Assembly: GCF_003719195.1 (NCBI RefSeq)
Contig: NZ_CP024996.1
Location: forward strand, 3,658,001 to 3,722,000
From: Herbaspirillum rubrisubalbicans
GTDB lineage: Bacteria; Pseudomonadota; Gammaproteobacteria; Burkholderiales; Burkholderiaceae_D
DNA: 64,000 bases
Direction: 5' to 3'
This document shows, one piece after another, positions 8,078 to 17,049 of the stretch. The first letter of the stretch is position 1, and each line of letters begins with the position of its first letter. Under the pieces are notes generated by a model. It searched no databases. It worked only from the letters and a program-made list of their open reading frames with translations, and had not been told where the DNA came from. Position numbers and translations under genes: made by a program.

Positions 8078-9700
8078 ATGGTTCCCATCGATGAAGTCGT
8101 CTCGCTGTCACGGCTGCAGTTTGCCGTCACGGCGCTCTATCACTTCCTGTTCGTCCCCTTGACGCTAGGCCTGTCTTGGATCCTGGTCATCATGGAGTCG
8201 GTCTACGTCATGACCGGCAACCAGATCTACAAGGACATGACCCGCTTCTGGGGCAAGCTGTTCGGCATCAACTTTGCCATGGGCGTGGCCACCGGCATCA
8301 CGCTCGAATTCCAGTTCGGTACCAACTGGTCCTATTACTCGCACTACGTGGGCGACATCTTCGGCACCCCGCTGGCCATCGAAGGCTTGATGGCCTTCTT
8401 CATGGAATCGACCTTCGTGGGCCTGTTCTTCTTCGGCTGGGACAAGCTCTCGCGCAAGCAGCACCTGATCGTCACCGTGCTGGTGGCGGTGGGCTCCAAC
8501 CTGTCGGCGCTGTGGATCCTGATCGCCAACGGCTGGATGAACAATCCCGTGGGCGCCGAATTCAACTTCGAGACCATGCGCATGGAGCTGGTCAGCATGA
8601 CCGACGTCATCTTCAACCCGGTGGCGCAGGTCAAGTTCGTGCACACCGTGGCCGCCGGCTATGTCACGGCGTCCATGTTCGTGCTGGGCATCTCGGCTTG
8701 GTATCTGCTCAAGGCCCGCGACACCGCCTTTGCGCTGCGCTCCTTTGCGGTGGCCGCCGGTTTCGGCCTGGCTGCCACGCTCTCGGTGATCGTACTGGGT
8801 GACGAATCGGGCTACACCGCCGGTGAAGTCAACAAGGTCAAGCTGGCCGCCATCGAAGCCGAGTGGGACACCCACCCCGCCCCGGCCGGCCTGACCCTGT
8901 TCGGCCTGCCCAATGAAAAGGAGCAACGCACCGACTATGCCGTCAAGATTCCCTATGTGCTGGGACTGATCGGGACACGCTCGGTCGATACGCAAGTGCT
9001 GGGCATCAAGGACCTGAAAAAGGAAAACGAAGTCCGTATCCGCAACGGCATGCTGGCCTATGCCGCGCTGACCAAACTGAAGTCCGGCGACAAGTCGCCC
9101 GAGGCACGTGCCGACTTCAACAAGCTCAAGAAGGATCTGGGCTATGGCTTGCTGCTCAAGAAGTACACCAACAATGTGGTCGATGCCACGCCCGAACAGA
9201 TCGCCCTGGCCGTGGACGACACCATCCCCAAGGTAGCGCCGATGTTCTGGTCCTTCCGTGGCATGGTCGGCCTGGGCTTCCTGTTCCTGTTCATCTTCGC
9301 CGCTTCGTTCTGGTTCCTGGCCAAGAAGCAGTTGGCCCCGCAACGCTGGTTGCTGCGCCTGGCCGTGATCGCCATCCCGCTGCCGTGGATCGCCGCCGAA
9401 CTGGGCTGGGTGGTAGCCGAATATGGCCGCCAGCCTTGGACCATCGCCGGCATCCTGCCGACCCACCTGTCGGCTTCCTCGCTGCAACCGGGCAGCCTCT
9501 ACTTCAGCCTGGCCGGGTTCATCCTCTTCTATACCTTCCTGCTGGTGGTGGAGATGATCCTGATGGTCAAGTACGCCCGCCTGGGCCCCAGCAGCCTGCA
9601 CACCGGCAAGTACTACTGGGAAAGCAAAAATCAGGACAGCGGCCCGGATGACGTCTTGCCGCCGCCCCTTAACCCCGCCGCCAACATCGGCAGCCACTAA
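8078..9700 (+). CDS. cydA: Cytochrome bd ubiquinol oxidase subunit I
   Basis: CydA carries hemes b558, b595 and d and oxidises quinol with reduction of O2 to water. The 540-residue product has the N-terminal [22 protein letters not shown] with the heme-ligand histidine, the [19 protein letters not shown] segment, and the quinol-oxidase signature [18 protein letters not shown]. The Q-loop between helices is long (roughly residues 250-400), and total length is as in E. coli-type CydA. It is the third gene of the regulator-cydP-cydA-cydB-cydX unit. Confidence 0.97.
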   Translation: MVPIDEVVSLSRLQFAVTALYHFLFVPLTLGLSWILVIMESVYVMTGNQIYKDMTRFWGKLFGINFAMGVATGITLEFQFGTNWSYYSHYVGDIFGTPLAIEGLMAFFMESTFVGLFFFGWDKLSRKQHLIVTVLVAVGSNLSALWILIANGWMNNPVGAEFNFETMRMELVSMTDVIFNPVAQVKFVHTVAAGYVTASMFVLGISAWYLLKARDTAFALRSFAVAAGFGLAATLSVIVLGDESGYTAGEVNKVKLAAIEAEWDTHPAPAGLTLFGLPNEKEQRTDYAVKIPYVLGLIGTRSVDTQVLGIKDLKKENEVRIRNGMLAYAALTKLKSGDKSPEARADFNKLKKDLGYGLLLKKYTNNVVDATPEQIALAVDDTIPKVAPMFWSFRGMVGLGFLFLFIFAASFWFLAKKQLAPQRWLLRLAVIAIPLPWIAAELGWVVAEYGRQPWTIAGILPTHLSASSLQPGSLYFSLAGFILFYTFLLVVEMILMVKYARLGPSSLHTGKYYWESKNQDSGPDDVLPPPLNPAANIGSH

Positions 9701-9728
9701 TGCCACCAGAAGAAATGAGGAAAGCAGA

Positions 9729-10868
9729 ATGATCTTCGATTACGAAACACTCAAGCTGATCTGGTGGGCCTTCGTCGGCGTACTCATCATCGGCTTTGCA
9801 TTGACCGATGGCTTCGACTTCGGCGTGGGCATCATGTTGCCCTTCGCCGCCAAGGACGATACCGAGCGCCGCATCCTGATCAATTCCATCGGCCCCACCT
9901 GGGAAGGCAACCAGACCTGGCTCATCACCGCCGGCGGCGCTACCTTCGCAGCCTGGCCGCTGGTGTATGCGACCGCCTTCTCGGGCTTCTACATCGCCCT
10001 GATGGTGTTGCTGTTCTCGCTCTTCTTCCGCCCGGTCGGCTTCGACTACCGCAGCAAGGTGGCTGATCCGCGCTGGCGCAATGCCTGGGACTGGGGCCTG
10101 TTCATCGGTGGCTTCGTACCGCCCCTGATCTGCGGTGTGGCCTTCGGCAACCTGCTCTTGGGTGTGCCCTTCCACTACGATGATTCCATGCGGGTGGAAT
10201 ACACCGGCAGCTTCTTCGCCCTGTTGAACCCGTTCGGCCTGTTGGCTGGCCTGTTGTCGGTAGCCATGCTGCTGATGCACGGCGCAGCGTTCGCCTTCGT
10301 CAAGACGGAGGCCACCATTGGCGAGCGTTCGCGCAAGACCGTCATCGGCGCCGCCCTGGTGACCGTGCTGCTGTTCGTCATCGGCGGCTTCTGGGTGGCC
10401 CATCTGCCGGGCTATCGCATCACCTCCATGCCGGACGCCAACACTGCCTTCACGCCCCTGGCCAAGACCGTAGAAGTGGTCACCGGTGCCTGGTTCGACA
10501 ACTACGCCAAGTGGCCGGTGACCAAGCTGTTCCCGGCACTGGGTGTGGCCGGTGCCGTGCTGGCCGCGCTGCTGGCACTGGTGCGCAGTGCGCGCCTGGC
10601 CTTCATCGCCAGCGGCCTGTCGGTGACCGGCATCATCTTGACAGCCGGCATGTCGCTGTTCCCCTTCGTGATGCCTTCCTCGCTGGATGCCAAGAGCAGC
10701 CTGACGATGTGGGATGCGGTCTCCAGCCACAAGACCCTGGGTCTGATGTTCTGGATGGTGCTGATCTTCCTGCCGCTCATCCTCATCTATACCGGCTGGG
10801 TCTATCGCGTGGTCAAGGGCAAGGTCACTGCGCGCGACATTCACGAGAACGAACACACCGCGTATTGA
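9729..10868 (+). CDS. cydB: Cytochrome bd ubiquinol oxidase subunit II
   Basis: CydB is the second integral subunit of the bd oxidase. The 379-residue protein begins [34 protein letters not shown], typical of CydB, and has the conserved [12 protein letters not shown] loop and multiple membrane helices. The start at 9729 has AGGA nine bases upstream and is 28 bases after cydA. Length and C-terminus are normal. Confidence 0.97.
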   Translation: MIFDYETLKLIWWAFVGVLIIGFALTDGFDFGVGIMLPFAAKDDTERRILINSIGPTWEGNQTWLITAGGATFAAWPLVYATAFSGFYIALMVLLFSLFFRPVGFDYRSKVADPRWRNAWDWGLFIGGFVPPLICGVAFGNLLLGVPFHYDDSMRVEYTGSFFALLNPFGLLAGLLSVAMLLMHGAAFAFVKTEATIGERSRKTVIGAALVTVLLFVIGGFWVAHLPGYRITSMPDANTAFTPLAKTVEVVTGAWFDNYAKWPVTKLFPALGVAGAVLAALLALVRSARLAFIASGLSVTGIILTAGMSLFPFVMPSSLDAKSSLTMWDAVSSHKTLGLMFWMVLIFLPLILIYTGWVYRVVKGKVTARDIHENEHTAY

Positions 10869-10904
10869 TTACGCGCAATCGCAATCTGCAACAAGGAGAA
10901 CATC

Positions 10905-11075
10905 ATGTGGTACTTCGCCTGGATACTCGGCATCGGCCTGGCCCTGGCCTTTGGCATCATCAACGTCATGTGGCTGGAAGCCAATTACGCCTTCGGGCGG
11001 CGCAAGGCTGAGGAAACCCACGAGCGCTTCGCCAGCGCTCGCGCGGCGGAACAGCAGCGGCGCAACGGCAAGTAG
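10905..11075 (+). CDS. cydX: Cytochrome bd oxidase small subunit CydX
   Basis: A 56-codon gene directly after cydB with a strong AAGGAG site. The product starts MWYFAWILGIGLALAFGIINVMWLE, which is the CydX/YbgT signature (WYF-W-LG, single transmembrane helix, W-E at its end). CydX stabilises the heme centres of CydAB. The polar tail after the helix (RRKAEETHERFASARAAEQQRR) makes it longer than the 37-residue E. coli protein. It is the last gene before a strong terminator. Confidence 0.93.
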   Translation: MWYFAWILGIGLALAFGIINVMWLEANYAFGRRKAEETHERFASARAAEQQRRNGK

Positions 11076-11094
11076 GCTCGTAGAAGCAAAAGCC

Positions 11095-11125
11095 AGCCGG
11101 CAGCCCTGCTGCCGGCTTTTTTTTT
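11095..11125 (+). terminator. Rho-independent terminator of the cyd operon
   Basis: A GCCGGCAG-CCCTG-CTGCCGGC hairpin is followed by nine T residues, 20 bases after cydX. Confidence 0.93.
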
Positions 11126-11148
11126 GCAACCTGCCAAGAGGTCAAGTC

Positions 11149-11658
11149 ATGTCTGCCTTTCACCCCCAGCATAGCGAGCCCACTGAACAAATCGCCCCCG
11201 CACCCCGTCATTGGGCCCTGTTGCCCGGTGCCGGCTTTGCCGACAGCTACCGCATCCGTCTCACGCCACAACTGGCGCAACTGAACACGACTGAAATCAC
11301 GGCCAGGATGATGGCCGCTCAACCGGCCTGGGTCAGCGCACTGATGCAGCTGCGCGACCGCCTGGTAGCGCCGCTGGGTTGGAAACGCGCCACCTCCGAT
11401 GACCCGGCGTCCGGTTTCCCGCTGCTCATGGCGCAGCCGGCGCGGGTGGTGATGGGACTGGACGACAACCACCTGGATTTTCGCCTGTGCGTGGAAAAGA
11501 GCCCCGATGGCGCCCAGGAGGCCAGCGATGGCCAATGGCTCACCGTCACCACCGTGGTACGGACCAAACGTTGGCTAGGCGAGTTCTACCTGGCCGCCAT
11601 CATGCCCTTCCATCGCCGTATCGCCCGCAGCTTGCTGCTGGCCTTGCTACGCCAATAA
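11149..11658 (+). CDS. DUF2867 domain-containing protein
   Basis: The 169-residue protein fits the DUF2867 family: LLPGAGFADSYRIRL near the start, a central PAWVSALMQLRDRLVAPLGW, VVMGLDDNHLDFRLCV, and an end with LGEFYLAAIMPFHRRIARSLLLALL. No signal peptide or catalytic motif is obvious. Related domains occur fused to SDR proteins, but no function is established. An AAGAGGT ribosome site precedes the ATG at 11149. It lies alone between the cyd terminator and a hairpin shared with ohr. Confidence 0.8.
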   Translation: MSAFHPQHSEPTEQIAPAPRHWALLPGAGFADSYRIRLTPQLAQLNTTEITARMMAAQPAWVSALMQLRDRLVAPLGWKRATSDDPASGFPLLMAQPARVVMGLDDNHLDFRLCVEKSPDGAQEASDGQWLTVTTVVRTKRWLGEFYLAAIMPFHRRIARSLLLALLRQ

Positions 11659-11700
11659 GCACCTGATAGCGCCTGATAGCACCTGATTCCAGACAACAAA

Positions 11701-11739
11701 ATGCCGCCGCGTACCAGAAGTACGCAGCGGCATTTTTTA
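11701..11739. terminator. Bidirectional terminator between the DUF2867 gene and ohr
   Basis: A 14-base stem with one mismatch (ATGCCGCCGCGTAC / GTACGCAGCGGCAT) with loop CAGAA is followed by six T on the plus strand. A CAAAA stretch on the other side gives a shorter T-run for the minus strand. The flanking genes converge here. Confidence 0.85.
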
Positions 11740-11788
11740 CGTCAGGTGCCAGCAGCGGAACGAACCGCCGCCTATCCAACTGAACCGA

Positions 11789-12223
11789 TTACACCAGGTT
11801 CAGGGTCACGTTGATGTTGTCGCGGGTGGCGTTGGAGTACGGGCACACCTGATGCGCCTTGTTCACCAGATCCTGCGCCACCACCTGGTCGATGCCCGGC
11901 AGCGAGATGTTCAGTTCAGCTTCGATACCGAAACCGCCCGGGATCTGGCCGATACCGACCTTGCCGGTGATGCTGGCGTCAGCCGGCAGAGCCACCTTTT
12001 CCTGGCCGGCGACGAACTTCAGCGCGCCCAGGAAGCAAGCCGAGTAACCGGCTGCGAACAGTTGTTCCGGGTTGGTACCGTTACCACCGGCGCCGCCCAG
12101 TTCCTTGGGGGTCGACAGCTTGACGTCCAGGACGCCGTCAGAGGACTTGGCCGAACCTTCACGGCCGCCAGTGGCGGTAGCGGTGGCGGTGTAGAGGGCT
12201 TTTTCGATCTTGTTCGAGGGCAT
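11789..12223 (-). CDS. ohr: Organic hydroperoxide resistance protein Ohr
   Basis: Ohr is a thiol peroxidase that reduces organic and fatty-acid hydroperoxides, using a lipoyl or dithiol reductant. The 144-residue product has both catalytic cysteines, Cys63 ([14 protein letters not shown]) and Cys127 ([15 protein letters not shown]), and the family N-terminus [14 protein letters not shown]. The ATG at 12223 has AAAGGAAA upstream. The regulator gene ohrR lies upstream on the same strand, and the promoter region between them holds a 12-base tandem repeat. Confidence 0.96.
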   Translation of the reverse strand: MPSNKIEKALYTATATATGGREGSAKSSDGVLDVKLSTPKELGGAGGNGTNPEQLFAAGYSACFLGALKFVAGQEKVALPADASITGKVGIGQIPGGFGIEAELNISLPGIDQVVAQDLVNKAHQVCPYSNATRDNINVTLNLV

Positions 12224-12313
12224 GGTATTTCCTTTCAATAATCAGGTTGTCACCCTTACGGGTTACGTTGGAGAGTCGTGGCCGCGAAAGATTCGCTTTT
12301 ATTCACCACTGGT

Positions 12314-12355
12314 TTGCTACCTGTCTTGCTACCTAAATTGCTACCTAAGTTACTG
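12314..12355. repeat. 12-base tandem repeat in the ohr leader
   Basis: Copies of TTGCTACCTAAA begin at 12314, 12326 and 12338, with a degenerate fourth at 12350. The invariant part is TTGCTACCT. On the ohr-sense strand this reads AGGTAGCAA three times, about 90 bases before the start codon and just downstream of a likely promoter (TTGTGC-N17-TATTTA on the minus strand, roughly 12368-12396). Confidence 0.85.
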
Positions 12356-12423
12356 CGATAAAGACTATAAATAATTCACTATATTATTGTGCACAACATA
12401 AATCACACACCACAACCGCATTG

Positions 12424-12909
12424 TCATTCACCTTCCGCTTCCAGCAAGCCCTTGCGCACCTGCTTGAGCTCGCCCACCAGTTGCCGCACCTGTTCCAGTG
12501 CGGGCAACATGCAGCTCATCTGTTGCGGCACCGTCCTGGCTTGCTGGCGCAGCGCACGACCAGCGTCGCTCAGGCTCACCACCACCCGGCGCTCATCGCC
12601 GGCATCGCGCTTGCGATGCAGCAAGCCCATGCTTTCCATGCGCTTGAGCAGCGGGGTCAGCGTACCCGAATCCAGGAACAGCCGGCTGCCGAGCTCGGAG
12701 ACGGTCACGTCATCCCTTTCCCACAGGACCAGCATCACCAGGTATTGCGGATAGGTGATCTCCAACGGGGCCAGGATCTTCTTGTAGGCCTTGGTCATGG
12801 CCAGCGACGCCGAATACATCGCGAAACACAGCTGATTGTCCAGAAGCAGGGCCTCATCAATCAGCGCGTCCGGCAGCGTCGTGGTGTGCGTCTTGTCCAT
12901 GGCTTGCAT
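12424..12909 (-). CDS. ohrR: Organic-peroxide sensor/repressor OhrR (MarR family)
   Basis: OhrR represses ohr until a cysteine is oxidised by organic hydroperoxide. The sensing cysteine is in [20 protein letters not shown], and a second cysteine lies 105 residues later ([11 protein letters not shown]). That is the same spacing as the Cys22/Cys127 pair of Xanthomonas OhrR, so this is a two-cysteine type. The winged helix-turn-helix includes [25 protein letters not shown]. The start may be 12909 (MQAMDK, with GAGCGG six bases upstream) or 12900 (MDKTHT). Upstream direct repeats are likely operator sites. Confidence 0.93.
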   Translation of the reverse strand: MQAMDKTHTTTLPDALIDEALLLDNQLCFAMYSASLAMTKAYKKILAPLEITYPQYLVMLVLWERDDVTVSELGSRLFLDSGTLTPLLKRMESMGLLHRKRDAGDERRVVVSLSDAGRALRQQARTVPQQMSCMLPALEQVRQLVGELKQVRKGLLEAEGE

Positions 12910-12924
12910 ATTAAACCGCTCAAA

Positions 12925-12952
12925 ATTAAATTGCAAGCTATTTAATTGCAAG
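12925..12952. promoter_or_regulatory. Likely OhrR operator (direct repeats)
   Basis: Two 13-base repeats, ATTAAATTGCAAG and ATTTAATTGCAAG, are spaced 15 bases apart immediately upstream of ohrR. Read on the gene strand they contain CAATTAAAT, close to known OhrR operators rich in ACAATTAAATTGT. Autoregulation is inferred. Confidence 0.55.
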
Positions 12953-13040
12953 AATATTGAACGAGTTGTTCATACCTGCTTAACTGACCCCGTCGCAAAT
13001 AGGTATCATGCGGCCTGCCCTGGTTTTTTCCTGCATATCC

Positions 13041-14234
13041 ATGCCTTCCCATCCCAATCCACTGCATTCCCTGGACCTGTTCTGCAAGGTCGTCGACAAC
13101 TATGGCGACATCGGCATCTGTTGGCGCCTGGCGCGGCAACTGGCGCAGGAGCACAAGCTGGCGGTACGGCTGTGGGTGGATGACCTGGTGAGCTTCCAAC
13201 GCATCTGGCCGCAGGTTGATGTGCAAGCCGAGACGCAACAACTGGCTGGTGTGACCGTCCAGCATTGGCGCAGCCAGGAAGGCAGCTATACGACGGCTGA
13301 CGTGGCCGACCTCGTCGTCGAATTCTTCGGCTGCGAAATCCCGCCCGGCTATGTGGAAGCGATGGCCCAGCGCCCCATCAAGCCGGTCTGGTTCAACCTG
13401 GAAGGGCTGTCGGCCGAAGCCTGGGTCGAGGGTTGCCACACCCTGCCCTCGCCACATCGATCCCTGAAGCTGATCAAGTATTTCTTCTTCCCCGGTTTCA
13501 ACGAACGCACCGGCGGCCTCAGCTTCGAAGCCGATCTGGAAGCGCAACGGCAAACCTTCCTGGCCGCAGAGCAAGGCCCGGCCTTCCTGGCCCGACTGGG
13601 TGTCACGCCCGACGAGATGGCTGGCTGCAAGGTCTCGCTGTTCTGCTATGACCATGCGCCCATTGCCGAGCTATTTGCCGCCTGGCAAGCCTCGCCACTG
13701 CCGGTGACCTGCCTGGTGCCGGAAGGCGTGGGCCGGGCCCAGATCGAGGCTTTCCTGGGGGCGCCGATGCGCGCCGGCACGGCGGCCACCCGCGCCGCCC
13801 TGACGGTACGGATACTGCCCTTCGTACCCCAGACGGATTACGACAAACTGCTATGGAGCTGCGACCTCAATTTCGTGCGAGGTGAAGATTCCTTCGTGCG
13901 TGCGCAGTGGGCCGGCAAACCCTTCATCTGGAACATCTATTACCAAGACAAGAACCTGCACCACACCAAGCTCAACGCCTTCCTGAAGATCTACGACCCC
14001 GCCACGCCAGCCCTGGTCGACCTCAACCGTGCCTGGAATGGCGCCTATCCGGGCGAACCGGACTGGCACGCCACCTGGCAAACCCTGCGCGCGCAATTGC
14101 CAACATTGAACGGAGAAGCCGAACAATGGCTGCAAAAGATGTTGGCAAATGGCGACTGGATGGACAATTTGCTGGGCTTCGCCGCGCGACTGGTGGCCGA
14201 AGACTGGAAGAGTGCTGAAAATGGGTTAAAATAG
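13041..14234 (+). CDS. earP: EF-P arginine rhamnosyltransferase EarP
   Basis: EarP transfers rhamnose from dTDP-L-rhamnose to Arg32 of elongation factor P. The signature LFCKVVDNYGDIGICWRLARQLAQE holds the catalytic aspartates (Asp19 and Asp23 from this start). The C-terminal nucleotide-sugar site is NFVRGEDSFVRAQWAGKPFIWNIY, with the conserved glutamate at about 282. efp follows on the same strand, the classic pair. The start at 13041 matches the family N-terminus but has no good ribosome site; an in-frame ATG at 13008 is an alternative. Confidence 0.96.
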   Translation: MPSHPNPLHSLDLFCKVVDNYGDIGICWRLARQLAQEHKLAVRLWVDDLVSFQRIWPQVDVQAETQQLAGVTVQHWRSQEGSYTTADVADLVVEFFGCEIPPGYVEAMAQRPIKPVWFNLEGLSAEAWVEGCHTLPSPHRSLKLIKYFFFPGFNERTGGLSFEADLEAQRQTFLAAEQGPAFLARLGVTPDEMAGCKVSLFCYDHAPIAELFAAWQASPLPVTCLVPEGVGRAQIEAFLGAPMRAGTAATRAALTVRILPFVPQTDYDKLLWSCDLNFVRGEDSFVRAQWAGKPFIWNIYYQDKNLHHTKLNAFLKIYDPATPALVDLNRAWNGAYPGEPDWHATWQTLRAQLPTLNGEAEQWLQKMLANGDWMDNLLGFAARLVAEDWKSAENGLK

Positions 14235-14354
14235 CGGGCTATCGTTTTAACGCAATTTGGAATTCAATCGAACGTGGGCTTGCGGTGAAGTTTTAGAAGT
14301 TTACCAGTGGGCTACTGACAGTTTGAAAAAACCTACTTTTCACGACACATCGCT

Positions 14355-14930
14355 ATGAAATTTGCAAAAGAAATCCGCGTCGGCAACATCATTATGGTCG
14401 ACAGCAAGCCCATGATCGTCCTGCGCTCGGACGTCAACGGTTCTTCCCGTACCGGTTTCACCTACAAGTGGAAGATGAAGAACCTGCTGACCAACAGCCC
14501 GCAAGAAAGCGTCTTCCGTGGCGACGACAAGTTCGACGTCGTGGTGCTGGACAAGAAGCCGGTGACCTACTCGTACTTCGCTGACCCGCTGTTCGTCTTC
14601 ATGGACGAAGAGTACAACCAGTACGAAATCGAAGGCGAGAACATGGGCGACGCCATCGGCTACCTGAAGGATGGTATGCAGTGCGAAGCCGTGTTCTACG
14701 ACGGCAAGGCCATCTCGGTCGAAATGCCGACCACCATCGTGCGCAAGGTTGCCTACTCGGAACCGGCCGTCAAGGGCAACACCTCGGGCAACGTCCTGAA
14801 GGAAGCCAAGATCGAGAACGCCATCGAAGCCAACCAGATCACCGTGATGGTGCCGCTGTTCGTGAGCCAGGATGACGACATCGAAATCGACACCCGCACC
14901 AACGAATACAAGAAGGTTGTGCGCGGCTGA
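14355..14930 (+). CDS. efp: Elongation factor P, Arg32 type
   Basis: EF-P relieves ribosome stalling at polyproline stretches. The 191-residue protein has the three-domain family sequence, including [33 protein letters not shown] and the C-terminal [15 protein letters not shown]. The loop of domain I reads [15 protein letters not shown], with arginine at position 32, the residue modified by EarP encoded just upstream. This pairing explains the absence of a lysine at that position. Confidence 0.98.
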   Translation: MKFAKEIRVGNIIMVDSKPMIVLRSDVNGSSRTGFTYKWKMKNLLTNSPQESVFRGDDKFDVVVLDKKPVTYSYFADPLFVFMDEEYNQYEIEGENMGDAIGYLKDGMQCEAVFYDGKAISVEMPTTIVRKVAYSEPAVKGNTSGNVLKEAKIENAIEANQITVMVPLFVSQDDDIEIDTRTNEYKKVVRG

Positions 14931-14956
14931 TTGTTGACCTGTTTGTCGATGCCCAT

Positions 14957-14986
14957 CAAAAACGCTGCCTGGTGCAGCGTTTTTTT
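14957..14986 (+). terminator. Terminator after efp
   Basis: Hairpin ACGCTGC-CTGGT-GCAGCGT followed by a run of T residues, about 30 bases after the efp stop. The A-rich left side may also act for the converging FadR-type gene. Confidence 0.88.
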
Positions 14987-15021
14987 ATGCCTGTTTCAAC
15001 CGCAACAGATGAAGTCCCATT

Positions 15022-15855
15022 TCATCCCCCGCTCTTGACCCGCGCCAGGTCGCGCGCTGCGGCCTGCCCTTCGGCACTGGCCCAGAAGGCCTTGTCAGCG
15101 GCCTGGATGCGCTGGGCCGAATGCTCCATGTGGCGCAAGGCTGCCGCCCGTGCCGCCTCGGCATTGCCCTCGCTGATGGCCAGCGCCATGGCTGCATGTT
15201 CGGCCCGCACCTGCTGCACGAACTCGCTGCTGCGCGCCTCGTTCATGCGCGCCACGCGAATGGCGGCGTGCAAGAACTGGCTCAGGAACTGCACCAGCGA
15301 AGTGTAGAGCGGATTGTGCGCGGCATTGGAGATGGCCGCATGAAAGGCGAAATCCTCCTGCACGCCATCGCGCCCGGCCGCGGCCGCCGCATCGATATCC
15401 CGCAAGGCCTGCTGGATCGCCAGGTTCTGCGCCCGGGTACGGCGTTGCGCAGCCAGGGCCGCCATTTCCCCTTCTACGCCACGGCGCAGTTCGATGACTC
15501 GTAACACCGCCTGGATCGAATCGCGACCTTCATCGACCTTCAGATCCAGCCGAAACGGCGTGGCCGGGCTGACCGGCAACACCACGGTGCCACTGCCCCG
15601 ACGCGATCCCACCAAGCCCTCTGACTTCAGGCGTGAAATCGCCTCGCGGATCACCGTGCGGCTCACCGCAAAACGCTCGGTCAATTCCATCTCCGAAGGC
15701 AGGCGCGCATCGGGTGCGAAATCGCCGCTGCGGATCTGCTGTGCCAGCACACTGGTGACATGGTCGGCCAAGGTGGTCTTGCCGCGCGCGGCGGCGGCCA
15801 TCGATGCGAGCGCCGATCCCTGCGGCCTGGAGGTGGAAGTCTTCATGGCGCGCAT
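15022..15855 (-). CDS. FadR-subfamily GntR regulator
   Basis: The ~277-residue protein has a GntR winged helix (LADHVTSVLAQQIRSGDFAPDARLPSEMELTERFAVSRTVIREAISRLKSEGLV, then RRGSGTVV) followed by an all-helical FCD ligand domain with conserved acidic/histidine positions (e.g. DFAFHAAISNAAHN), expected to bind a metal and a carboxylate. It is divergent from denD, and a perfect FadR-type box lies between. It probably senses a sugar acid such as D-erythronate or a breakdown product. Starts at 15855 and 15846 are both possible; neither has a clear ribosome site. Confidence 0.88.
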   Translation of the reverse strand: MRAMKTSTSRPQGSALASMAAAARGKTTLADHVTSVLAQQIRSGDFAPDARLPSEMELTERFAVSRTVIREAISRLKSEGLVGSRRGSGTVVLPVSPATPFRLDLKVDEGRDSIQAVLRVIELRRGVEGEMAALAAQRRTRAQNLAIQQALRDIDAAAAAGRDGVQEDFAFHAAISNAAHNPLYTSLVQFLSQFLHAAIRVARMNEARSSEFVQQVRAEHAAMALAISEGNAEAARAAALRHMEHSAQRIQAADKAFWASAEGQAAARDLARVKSGG

Positions 15856-15903
15856 GATACCGCGCAGACATGGGCTTTTGTGATTTCCCGTTCATCCCCG
15901 GCA

Positions 15904-15930
15904 AAGTTGTATGACAACTTCTGCTATAAT
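15904..15930. promoter_or_regulatory. FadR/GntR operator overlapping the denD promoter
   Basis: AAGTTGT-ATG-ACAACTT (15904-15920) is a perfect inverted repeat and fits the FadR-subfamily consensus TNGTNNNACNA. A TATAAT -10 hexamer for the rightward gene lies at 15925-15930, so bound regulator would block it. The box is also 49 bases from the regulator's own start, so autoregulation is likely. Confidence 0.75.
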
Positions 15931-15995
15931 CGCCGCCGCAGATGTCATTTCAATCTTGTTTGCCCCACCCCGACCAAAGAACACGAGGAGAACAC

Positions 15996-16970
15996 ATGCA
16001 TATCGTCATCACCGGCGGCGCCGGTTTCCTGGGTAGCCGCCTGGCGCGCCAACTGCTGCAACGTGGCAGCCTGACTGGCCGCGACGGCCAACCGCAAGAG
16101 ATCAAGCGCATCACCCTGCTGGACGTGGTACCGGCCCAGGGTTTCAGTGATCCGCGCATCGAAGCCGTCACCGGCGACATCGCCGACGCTGCCGTGATCG
16201 AGCGCGTCATCACGCCCGAGACGCAGTCCATCTTCCACCTGGCCGCCATCGTCAGCGGCCACGCCGAAGCCGATTTCGAGCTGGGCATGAAGATCAACTT
16301 CGACGCCACCCGGCTGATCCTGGAACGCGCCCGCGCCCTCGGCACCCGGCCGCGCGTGGTCTTCACCAGCTCGGTGGCGGTGTTCGGCGGCGAACTGCCC
16401 GCCGTGGTACCGGACAACACCCTGCTGATGCCGCAAAGCTCCTACGGCGCACAAAAGGTGATGGGCGAATTGCTGGTGCAGGATTATTCACGCAAGGGCT
16501 ACATTGACGGACGCGCATTGCGGATGCCCACCATCTCGGTGCGTCCGGGTGCGCCCAACAAGGCTGCGTCGAGCTTTGCTTCGGGCATCATCCGCGAGCC
16601 GCTCAATGGCCAGCCGGCGCTCTGCCCGGTCAGCCCGGATACCCGCATGTGGCTGATGTCGCCGCGCCAAGCCATCGCCAACCTGATCCACGGTCATGAA
16701 ATCAACGGTGCCGATCTGGGCCTGGCGCGCTTCCTGTCCATCGATGGCCTGTGCGTGACCGTCAAGGACATGGTCGATGCCCTGGAACAAGTGGCCGGGA
16801 AGGAAGTGGTCCAGTTGATCGAATGGAAGGAAGACGAAGCCATCAAGCGCATCGTCAATTCCTGGCCCGGCGCCTTCGAAGCCAAGCGCGCCAAGGCGCT
16901 GGGCTTTACGGCCGATGCCAATTTCGCCGACATCATCCGTGCCCACATCGAGGATGAAGTGAAGAAATAA
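15996..16970 (+). CDS. denD: D-erythronate dehydrogenase (SDR family)
   Basis: DenD oxidises D-erythronate to 2-oxo-tetronate with NAD+. The 324-residue extended SDR has the Rossmann motif ITGGAGFLGSRLA, an SSV active-site serine region, and the catalytic YGAQK. The stretch RMPTISVRPGAPNKAASSFASGIIREPL is typical of the DenD group. The start at 15996 has GAGGAG upstream. The usual partners of this pathway (OtnK/OtnC or LtnD) are not in the window, so the rest must lie elsewhere. General sugar-nucleotide epimerase is a less likely reading. Confidence 0.82.
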   Translation: MHIVITGGAGFLGSRLARQLLQRGSLTGRDGQPQEIKRITLLDVVPAQGFSDPRIEAVTGDIADAAVIERVITPETQSIFHLAAIVSGHAEADFELGMKINFDATRLILERARALGTRPRVVFTSSVAVFGGELPAVVPDNTLLMPQSSYGAQKVMGELLVQDYSRKGYIDGRALRMPTISVRPGAPNKAASSFASGIIREPLNGQPALCPVSPDTRMWLMSPRQAIANLIHGHEINGADLGLARFLSIDGLCVTVKDMVDALEQVAGKEVVQLIEWKEDEAIKRIVNSWPGAFEAKRAKALGFTADANFADIIRAHIEDEVKK

Positions 16971-16996
16971 GCTGCACATCAACATGCAGAAAAAGG

Positions 16997-17029
16997 AAGG
17001 GACAGCCCCGCAAGAGGCTGTCCCTTTTT
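16997..17029. terminator. Terminator between denD and mmsB
   Basis: An 11-base stem AAGGGACAGCC / GGCTGTCCCTT with an 8-base loop, followed by T residues. The A-run on the left could also serve the converging minus-strand gene weakly. Confidence 0.88.
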
Positions 17030-17049
17030 GCTGACCGATGGACTTGGTC

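Noticed and set aside
8165..9706. A 513-codon minus-strand open frame
   Set aside because: It is a shadow of cydA with no ribosome site or domain.
12314..12355. Short direct repeats as a CRISPR array
   Set aside because: The 12-base units are contiguous without spacers and no cas genes are present.
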